A stretch of DNA of 33,140 bases from a virus: IMG/VR virus record IMGVR_UViG_3300021093_000228, positions 1 through 33,140 of that record. One strand, given 5' to 3'. The notes beneath the pieces were generated by a model. It did not search any database, had not been told where the DNA came from, and was given only the letters and a program-made list of their open reading frames with translations. The position numbers and the translations under genes are program-made. Positions 22,452-27,207 of the stretch are shown here, in pieces. The stretch's first letter is position 1. Every line of letters begins with the position of its first letter.

Positions 22452-23396
22452 ATGAATAGTGATTTTATTTGGGTTGAAAAGTATCGACCCAAAACGATTG
22501 AAGATTGTATTCTCCCAGAGTCTACCAAGACTATGTTTAGGGAGTTTCTAAATAAGGGCGAAATTCCTAATATGCTTCTTGCTGGTCCTCCTGGTATTGG
22601 CAAGACTACTGTTGCTAAAGCACTTTGTAACGAACTGGGAGTAGATGTTTATGTCATCAATGGATCCGACGAAGGTAGATTCCTCGATACTGTCCGAAAC
22701 AATGCGAAAAACTTCGCTTCGACCGTCTCACTTTCGTCAGATGCTAAACACAAAGTCGTCATCATTGACGAAGCAGATAACACAGGGAACGATGTACAAC
22801 TCCTTCTACGGGCGTTTATTGAGGAATTTGCTGGTAATTGCCGTTTCATCTTTACCTGTAACTACAAGAACAAGATCATCGAGCCCCTTCATAGCAGATG
22901 TGCCGTCGTTGACTTCTCAATCAAAGGGAAAGAAAAAACCGCACTGGCAGGATCCTTCTTCAAGCGTTTACAAGACATCCTGGATGCGGAAGGCGTCCGA
23001 TTCGATCAAAGAGTACTTGCGGAGCTTATCAATAAACACTTCCCCGACTGGCGACGAGTCCTCAACGAATGCCAAAGGTACTCTGTGGGGGGAGAAATCG
23101 ACTCTGGTATTCTTGCTTCTTTCTCTGACATCTCTGTAAATGACCTCATTAAACATCTCAAGGAAAAGAATTTCACCGAAGTCCGCAAGTGGGTGGTCTC
23201 CAACCTGGACAACGATGCTTCTAGTTTACTTCGCAGGATTTATGACTCCTGTTATAGTTGCCTTTCTCCCGCAACTATCCCTGCTGCCGTTCTTGTTATT
23301 GCTAAGTATCAATACCAATGTGCGTTCGTGGCTGACCAAGAAATTAACCTCCTAGCAGCACTAACTGAAATTATGGTGGAGTGTGAATTCAAATGA
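22452..23396 (+). CDS. 44: Clamp loader large subunit gp44
   Basis: gp44 is the AAA+ subunit that forms, with gp62, the complex opening and loading the gp45 clamp. The product has 314 residues (T4 319), starting MNSDFIWVEKYRPKTIEDCI. Visible motifs are the RFC box (EKYRPKT), Walker A GPPGIGKT at 45-52, Walker B DEAD at 106-109, sensor 1 FIFTCNYK near 132-139 and the arginine finger SRC at 148-150. The frame is open four codons upstream of the ATG, but the ATG fits the family start. Its stop overlaps the next gene as ATGA. Confidence 0.96.
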   Translation: MNSDFIWVEKYRPKTIEDCILPESTKTMFREFLNKGEIPNMLLAGPPGIGKTTVAKALCNELGVDVYVINGSDEGRFLDTVRNNAKNFASTVSLSSDAKHKVVIIDEADNTGNDVQLLLRAFIEEFAGNCRFIFTCNYKNKIIEPLHSRCAVVDFSIKGKEKTALAGSFFKRLQDILDAEGVRFDQRVLAELINKHFPDWRRVLNECQRYSVGGEIDSGILASFSDISVNDLIKHLKEKNFTEVRKWVVSNLDNDASSLLRRIYDSCYSCLSPATIPAAVLVIAKYQYQCAFVADQEINLLAALTEIMVECEFK

Positions 23397-23692
23397 ATGT
23401 AAAACTAATTCGTATGTGGTCTGGTGAAGATGTTATTGCCGACCTTATTGATGATCTAACTGATGTGGGTGAAGACGCTATTGTTATCGCCAACCCGATT
23501 GTTGCTGTTCCTGCTGGCAATGGCCAGATGGGATTTGCTCCTTGGTCTCCCCTTCTTAAAGGAAAAAATGAGGAACTAAAAATTACCAAAAAATATATCG
23601 TTTATATTGCTGAAGCACAAGAACAAATTGTAGATAATTACAATGATATGTTCTCAGTAATTAAATCTCCAAGTAAAAAATTGATTGTTTGA
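23393..23692 (+). CDS. Sm-like protein, paralogue B
   Basis: A 99-residue protein that starts on the ATGA of gene 44. Its blocks are VKLIRMWSGEDVIADLID at 3-20, VIANPIVAV at 31-39, APWSPLL at 49-55 and KITKKYIVYIAEAQEQIVDNY at 63-83. The order SGE-x-VIA, then NP, then PW, then a strand ending in a helix with Tyr, is shared with three other proteins here (13048, 26655 and 26950) and agrees with the cyanophage Sm-like fold. Of the four, this copy is the most typical in length. A role in RNA handling, or as a ring-shaped adaptor for the replisome, is inference from the fold and context. Confidence 0.75.
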   Translation: MNVKLIRMWSGEDVIADLIDDLTDVGEDAIVIANPIVAVPAGNGQMGFAPWSPLLKGKNEELKITKKYIVYIAEAQEQIVDNYNDMFSVIKSPSKKLIV

Positions 23693-23694
23693 TT

Positions 23695-23904
23695 ATGAAA
23701 AATCATCAAGTAAAGTCCAAGTGGTATTATATTTTCTGGGGTGCTATGGCAGTTGCCGTAGTCGGTGGACAGATTTATGTCGGCACTGGATACCGTGAAA
23801 TGGCAGAAGCAACCAAAGGAACTCAAATTCTTGTGACTTGTGAGGTTATTCCACCTTATACTCCACCAACACAAAGAGTCAATAAGACACGGGAGTTTGA
23901 GTAA
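23695..23904 (+). CDS. Small single-pass membrane protein, unknown function
   Basis: A 69-residue protein: a basic N-terminus (MKNHQVKSK), a hydrophobic segment WYYIFWGAMAVAVVGGQIYVG at about 10-30 that is long enough to span a membrane, and a soluble tail with VTCEVIPPYTPPTQR. The positive N-terminus implies that the tail faces the periplasm or thylakoid lumen. ATG 23695 is used; it begins two bases after the previous stop. The TAATG overlap links it to the next gene. I recognise no family. Confidence 0.75.
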   Translation: MKNHQVKSKWYYIFWGAMAVAVVGGQIYVGTGYREMAEATKGTQILVTCEVIPPYTPPTQRVNKTREFE

Positions 23905-24122
23905 TGGGACTACTACAAATCGACTTTAAATCTCTTAAAGAAGAACCTGTAAAGACTACTCCCCAGAATGTAAGGGAAGCAAACGAAGCATTGTTTCGTG
24001 CTAAAATGACTCTACCTGCTGCCGCAAAACATTGTGGTATGACCCAGAAGGAAATGAAACTTACCTTCTTTGAATATTTGAAGTATCACCCAAAAGATTA
24101 TGACCAGTCAAAAGAGTCTTAA
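23904..24122 (+). CDS. Small helix-turn-helix-like protein, unknown function
   Basis: A 72-residue protein. The C-terminal half, TLPAAAKHCGMTQKEMKLTFFEYLKYHP, has the spacing of a helix-turn-helix (AAAKHCGMTQKEMK, with the turn glycine) as in proteins that choose a DNA sequence, but it is short and could also be a protein-binding bundle. The N-terminus (MGLLQIDFKSLKEEPVKTTP) is unstructured in appearance. It overlaps the methyltransferase gene by 23 bases. A regulatory or DNA-binding role is a suggestion only. Confidence 0.72.
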   Translation: MGLLQIDFKSLKEEPVKTTPQNVREANEALFRAKMTLPAAAKHCGMTQKEMKLTFFEYLKYHPKDYDQSKES

Positions 24123-24969
24123 AACTTGTTTAAGATATCCGGGCGGTAAGTCCCGTGCTTGTGAGAAGATGGGACCTTACTTCCCAGACCTTCGCAACTA
24201 TAATGAGTTCCGTGAACCCTTTCTTGGAGGAGGAAGTGTTGCGATTTATATCACCAAGAAATATCCCAACCTAGATATTTGGGTGAATGATTTATACGAA
24301 CCCCTTGTAAACTTCTGGCAGCAACTGCAGATGTTTGGGGTTGATATGAAAGATAAGTTGGCAGATTTAAAGACGGCAAATAATACTCCCGAGTTGGCGA
24401 AAGAATTGTTCCTTTCCTCCAAGGAGAAAGTCAATGACCAAGATGTGCCAAGCATTGATCGTGCTGTGGCTTTCTATGTTATTAATAAGTGCTCTTTCAG
24501 TGGTCTCACAGAAAGTTCATCATTTTCACAACAGGCAAGTGTCTCCAACTTCTCTATGCGGGGGATTGAAAAGTTGCCTGCGTATTCTAAACTGATTGAA
24601 AAATGGCGTATAACTAACTATTCCTACGACTATTTGTTGGATGGAGAGACTAGTGCTTTTGTGTATCTTGATCCTCCTTATGATATTAAGGATAATCTCT
24701 ATGGGCGTAAGGGATCAATGCACAAAGGATTTGATCACGATAAGTTTGCTGCTGATTGTGATTTTCGTTATCCTATGCACCAACTGATTAGTTATAATTC
24801 TGACCAACTTGTAAAAGACCGCTTTAAGAACTGGAACGCTGCCGAGTTTGATTTGACTTATACGATGCGTTCAGTTGGTGAATATATGCGAGAGCAAAAA
24901 TCTAGAAAAGAACTACTACTTTTTAATTATGGAATTGAAGGACTGGTTAAATTCGATCAATCAAACTAA
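24100..24969 (+). CDS. dam: DNA adenine methyltransferase (D12 class, Dam-like)
   Basis: This transfers a methyl group from S-adenosylmethionine to N6 of adenine in DNA, probably protecting phage DNA or marking replication. The 289 residues contain PGGKSR at 14-19, the cofactor motif FREPFLGGGSV at 37-47, the following NDLYEPLVNFW block near 64-74 and the catalytic DPPY at 191-194, the order alpha of the Dam/D12 class. Target sequence cannot be read from the sequence; GATC is the usual specificity of the family. The gene begins within the previous gene and its 3' end overlaps gene 62 by 41 bases, so it is embedded in the clamp loader operon. Confidence 0.92.
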   Translation: MTSQKSLKTCLRYPGGKSRACEKMGPYFPDLRNYNEFREPFLGGGSVAIYITKKYPNLDIWVNDLYEPLVNFWQQLQMFGVDMKDKLADLKTANNTPELAKELFLSSKEKVNDQDVPSIDRAVAFYVINKCSFSGLTESSSFSQQASVSNFSMRGIEKLPAYSKLIEKWRITNYSYDYLLDGETSAFVYLDPPYDIKDNLYGRKGSMHKGFDHDKFAADCDFRYPMHQLISYNSDQLVKDRFKNWNAAEFDLTYTMRSVGEYMREQKSRKELLLFNYGIEGLVKFDQSN

Positions 24970-25309
24970 GAACCATTTGATTGACGAAGACCCTTCACTT
25001 GAGAAGGAATATCCTCCCTACATTGTAAATCGTTGTTTCTCTGGGCATTTAGATTCAGTACTATTTGCGAATGAAATGAACCAGTATCATTTCCTCGCCA
25101 AGAAACTACAATATGACTTTATGCTAAATAGTCTGAGGAAAAAGAAGAGATTTTCTCCCTGGCTCCGCAAAGATACAATCAAAGATCTTGATTATGTTAA
25201 GCGTTACTATGGTTATAGTAATGAGAAGGCAAAACAAGCTTTGAGGATTCTTACAGAAGAACAACTTACTTTTATTAAATCGAAATTTGAAACTGGAGGA
25301 AAAAAATGA
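24929..25309 (+). CDS. 62: Clamp loader small subunit gp62
   Basis: gp62 is the non-ATPase subunit that joins four gp44 subunits into the clamp loader. The product, from ATG 24929 (MELKDWLNSINQTKNHLIDE), is 126 residues, shorter than T4 gp62 (187). The segments YPPYIVNRCFSGHLDSVLFANEMNQYHFL and KRFSPWLRKDTIKDLDYVKRYYGYSNEKAKQAL are characteristic of gp62 in cyanomyoviruses. It overlaps the methyltransferase by 41 bases, and its stop overlaps regA as ATGA with a strong GGAGG ribosome site for regA inside it. In T4 gene 62 directly follows gene 44; here several genes intervene. Confidence 0.93.
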   Translation: MELKDWLNSINQTKNHLIDEDPSLEKEYPPYIVNRCFSGHLDSVLFANEMNQYHFLAKKLQYDFMLNSLRKKKRFSPWLRKDTIKDLDYVKRYYGYSNEKAKQALRILTEEQLTFIKSKFETGGKK

Positions 25310-25746
25310 GTGTCGTTCAAGAACCTGAAGTGAAGTGGACGCCCGATCAAATGGTGGAAGTGGTTCTTAATGAACCTGATGACTTTTTGAAAGTGCGTGA
25401 AACTTTGACTCGTATTGGAGTCGCATCACGAAAGGAAAAGAAAATCTATCAGTCTTGTCATATTCTTCACAAGCAAGGTAGATATTATCTCGTTCACTTT
25501 AAGGAACTGTTTGCTTTGGATGGCAAACACGCTAACCTGACCGTGAATGATGTTCAGCGTCGAAATCGTATCGCTCAACTTCTTGCTGATTGGGGTCTGA
25601 TTATAATCGTTGATGTTGCCAAGATTCAAGATATCGCTCCCTTGAATCAAATCAAAGTTCTTGCCTATAAGGACAAGGGAGATTGGATTTTAGAGACCAA
25701 ATATAATATTGGATCTAAAAAGAAAAAGGTAGAGGATGCCGAATGA
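25306..25746 (+). CDS. regA: Translational repressor RegA
   Basis: RegA binds mRNA near the start codons of early genes and lowers translation, including its own and that of clamp and clamp loader genes in T4. The protein has 146 residues (T4 122). Typical blocks are FLKVRETLTRIGVASRKEKKIYQSCHILHKQGRYYLVHFKELF at 28-70 and RRNRIAQLLADWGLIIIVD near 84-102. The order 62-regA-(43) is that of T4, although several genes separate regA from 43 here. A GGAGG ribosome site lies nine bases upstream. The gene is followed by a promoter that partly overlaps a weak hairpin. Confidence 0.95.
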   Translation: MSVVQEPEVKWTPDQMVEVVLNEPDDFLKVRETLTRIGVASRKEKKIYQSCHILHKQGRYYLVHFKELFALDGKHANLTVNDVQRRNRIAQLLADWGLIIIVDVAKIQDIAPLNQIKVLAYKDKGDWILETKYNIGSKKKKVEDAE

Positions 25747-25762
25747 TAAAGTGGGATAGGAG

Positions 25763-25791
25763 TTGACATCTCCCTTTTTTCTGTCTATAAT
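25763..25791 (+). promoter_or_regulatory. Consensus sigma70 promoter after regA
   Basis: TTGACA (25763-25768), a 17-base spacer and TATAAT (25786-25791): a perfect match to both hexamers and to the spacing. The spacer contains CTCCC and six T residues, the end of a weak hairpin (GGAG / CTCC at 25759-25773) that could end regA transcription. The start should lie near 25798, about 21 bases before the next gene. Confidence 0.92.
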
Positions 25792-25803
25792 GACAAAGTT
25801 GTT

Positions 25804-25819
25804 TATACACATATACACA
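25804..25819 (+). repeat. Tandem TATACACA repeat in a 5' leader
   Basis: Two adjacent copies of TATACACA (25804-25811 and 25812-25819) end on the A of the following ATG. A third copy is inside the promoter upstream of gene 44 (22363-22370). Its purpose is unknown. Confidence 0.6.
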
Positions 25820-25998
25820 TGGCAACTCCTGAAACAGATTTAGATTATGCTGAATGGGTAACAGATCAATATCTTTACCATGCAGTAAAAAGTATTGATT
25901 CAAGACTTGGAGAAGGTTATGCCCTCAAAAATCCAAACTTGGTTTCGACAATGATTTCTTTGACTGCAGCTGAACATCATAAAGCTCTTGATAGTTAA
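25819..25998 (+). CDS. Small 59-residue protein, unknown function
   Basis: The first gene after a consensus promoter and bounded by a terminator, so it is a single-gene unit. The product, MATPETDLDYAEWVTDQYLY, then HAVKSIDSRLGEGYALKNPN and a final TMISLTAAEHHKALDS, appears all-helical and slightly acidic. I recognise no family. The isolation of a 59-codon gene with its own strong early promoter and terminator suggests that it is made early and in quantity, perhaps as a host-modifying protein; this is inference. Confidence 0.8.
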   Translation: MATPETDLDYAEWVTDQYLYHAVKSIDSRLGEGYALKNPNLVSTMISLTAAEHHKALDS

Positions 25999-26021
25999 TA
26001 TGATAACCGAATAAAAGAGTA

Positions 26022-26044
26022 GGGGATTCCACATCCCCTTTTTT
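26022..26044 (+). terminator. Rho-independent terminator before the hsp20 gene
   Basis: GGGGAT (26022-26027) and ATCCCC (26033-26038) form a perfect 6-bp stem with a five-base loop, followed by six T residues. Confidence 0.88.
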
Positions 26045-26055
26045 ATGCTTTCTTG

Positions 26056-26061
26056 TATAAT
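26056..26061 (+). promoter_or_regulatory. Probable -10 element for hsp20
   Basis: TATAAT lies 12 bases after the terminator T-run, with no TTGACA-like -35 at 17 bases (the region reads ATCCCC). Transcription would start near 26068, at the base of a 5-bp leader hairpin, GTGGA / TCCAC (26067-26071 and 26083-26087). Confidence 0.55.
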
Positions 26062-26121
26062 TAGTAGTGGATGCCGTAAGGGTCCACACATTCAAACCTC
26101 GCTTAAAAAGGAGCTACAATA

Positions 26122-26556
26122 ATGACGAACCTCACAAGGTATACTGCTGCGGATCTTCCTGCCCTGATGGAAAAGATTACTCGCAATAGTATTAACATGG
26201 ACGAATATTTTGATCGTCTGTTTCATCTTCACGAAACTACATCAAATTACCCTCCTTATAATCTAGTTCAGGTAAATAACGTGGAATCTAAATTAGAACT
26301 AGCACTTGCTGGATTTAAGAAAAAGGAGGTTTATGTCTACACGCAAGATGGTAAACTTTTTATTGAAGGTCAAAAAGAAGATAAGGAAACGGAAACCAAT
26401 TATCTCCACAAGGGTCTGGCTCAACGGTCATTTACACGAGCATGGACACTCTCTGACGATACGGAAGTTCGATCAGTTGATTTTGAGGATGGGCTTTTGA
26501 CAGTTACTTTGGGTAGAATTGTCCCAGAGCATCACAAGCGTAAGGACTATCTCTAA
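26122..26556 (+). CDS. hsp20: Small heat-shock protein (Hsp20/alpha-crystallin)
   Basis: An ATP-independent chaperone that holds unfolding proteins. The 144 residues comprise an N-terminal arm (about 1-50) with the FDRLFHLHETTSNYPPYN segment, then an alpha-crystallin domain with VNNVESKLELALAGFKKKEVYVYTQDGKLFIEGQK, then RSFTRAWTLSDDTEVRSVDFEDGLLTVTLGR and a short C-terminal tail. Hsp20 is a common gene in T4-like cyanophages, and it probably protects phage proteins or the replisome under infection stress. A clear AAGGAG ribosome site is at 26108-26113. It is in its own unit, bounded by terminators. Confidence 0.95.
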   Translation: MTNLTRYTAADLPALMEKITRNSINMDEYFDRLFHLHETTSNYPPYNLVQVNNVESKLELALAGFKKKEVYVYTQDGKLFIEGQKEDKETETNYLHKGLAQRSFTRAWTLSDDTEVRSVDFEDGLLTVTLGRIVPEHHKRKDYL

Positions 26557-26579
26557 ATAGAATTGAATATCGTCGGCGC

Positions 26580-26621
26580 GAGGAGCACCTGGCAAAATCC
26601 AGGTTGACTCCTCCTTTTTTT
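26580..26621 (+). terminator. Strong terminator after hsp20
   Basis: The two-part stem consists of GAGGAG / CTCCTC (26580-26585 and 26608-26613) and CCTGG / CCAGG (26588-26592 and 26599-26603) with a six-base loop, followed by C and seven T residues. Its 3' arm contains the -35 hexamer of the following promoter. Confidence 0.9.
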
Positions 26622-26632
26622 CTTGCTATAAT
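26604..26632 (+). promoter_or_regulatory. Sigma70 promoter for the Sm-like/polymerase genes
   Basis: TTGACT (26604-26609), a 17-base spacer and an extended -10, TGCTATAAT (TATAAT at 26627-26632). The -35 is inside the terminator stem. Start expected near 26639, and a GGAGG ribosome site follows at 26637-26641, 13 bases before the next ATG. Confidence 0.88.
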
Positions 26633-26654
26633 GAATGGAGGAATAAACTACTAA

Positions 26655-26984
26655 ATGGCAATCAAACTAGCACTACTAAAATCTGGTGAGCAAGTAATTA
26701 CCGACGCAAAAGAACTTCTTATTGATGATAAAGTTTGTGGATATTACTTTATCAAACCACATAAGGTTCGTCTCAATCGCCCTATCGTTCTCACCGAAGA
26801 TGATGAGGTAAATCCTGACTCTGTTGAAGTAACTCTTTCTCCTTGGATTCTCATTTCCAAGGATGAAGAAATGGGTGTTACTGCTGACTGGGTTGTAACT
26901 ATGGTTGAACCAATTGATGATGTGAGAGAAATGTATTTGGAGAAAACTAATGGAGAGACTGGTAAAGATTCTAGCACTAACTAA
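26655..26984 (+). CDS. Sm-like protein, paralogue C
   Basis: A 109-residue protein. Blocks are IKLALLKSGEQVITDAKEL at 3-21, YFIKPHKVRL at 31-40, TLSPWILIS at 60-68 and DWVVTMVEPIDDVREMY at 78-94. These are in the same order as in the other three Sm-like proteins of this window, although KP replaces NP. As the first gene of the polymerase operon with a strong early promoter, it should be made early. The C-terminus overlaps paralogue D by 35 bases, so the two adjacent members may be translated together. The call rests on pattern, not on a search. Confidence 0.75.
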   Translation: MAIKLALLKSGEQVITDAKELLIDDKVCGYYFIKPHKVRLNRPIVLTEDDEVNPDSVEVTLSPWILISKDEEMGVTADWVVTMVEPIDDVREMYLEKTNGETGKDSSTN

Positions 26985-27207
26985 CAATACAATTTTAATC
27001 AGTGAGATTGTAGAGGTTGGTGCCGATGTTGGGGAACCTGATTGTAAACTCACTAATCCCTTTGTAATTAGAAGTGACAAAACAATGGAATCATTCCTTT
27101 GTGATTATACCGCACAGGATACTTTTATGATAAGTTCAGACAAGATTCTGACTCTTGCAGATCCAACAGATGAACTTCTGTCCAAATATTATGATTTAAT
27201 TGCCTGA
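26950..27207 (+). CDS. Sm-like protein, paralogue D
   Basis: An 85-residue protein with VKILALTNNTILISEIVEV at 5-23, KLTNPFVIRS at 33-42 and KILTLADPTDELLSKYYDLI at 65-84. The glycine-containing SGE of the other members is replaced by TNNT, but the NP block and the C-terminal strand-helix (DKILTLADPTDELLSKYY) closely follow paralogue A. The ATG used overlaps paralogue C by 35 bases, and the stop overlaps the polymerase start as TGATG. The adjacent pair C and D may be a duplication within this operon. Confidence 0.72.
   Translation: MERLVKILALTNNTILISEIVEVGADVGEPDCKLTNPFVIRSDKTMESFLCDYTAQDTFMISSDKILTLADPTDELLSKYYDLIA

Noticed and set aside
21785-22603. A 272-codon minus-strand frame opposite three small + strand genes.
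   Set aside because: The + strand genes are coupled by ATGA overlaps and end at gp44; the minus frame crosses those boundaries and shows no recognisable domain.
24875-24928. Longer N-terminus for gp62 from an upstream non-ATG start.
   Set aside because: It would lie inside the methyltransferase gene and has no match with gp62; ATG 24929 gives the family start.
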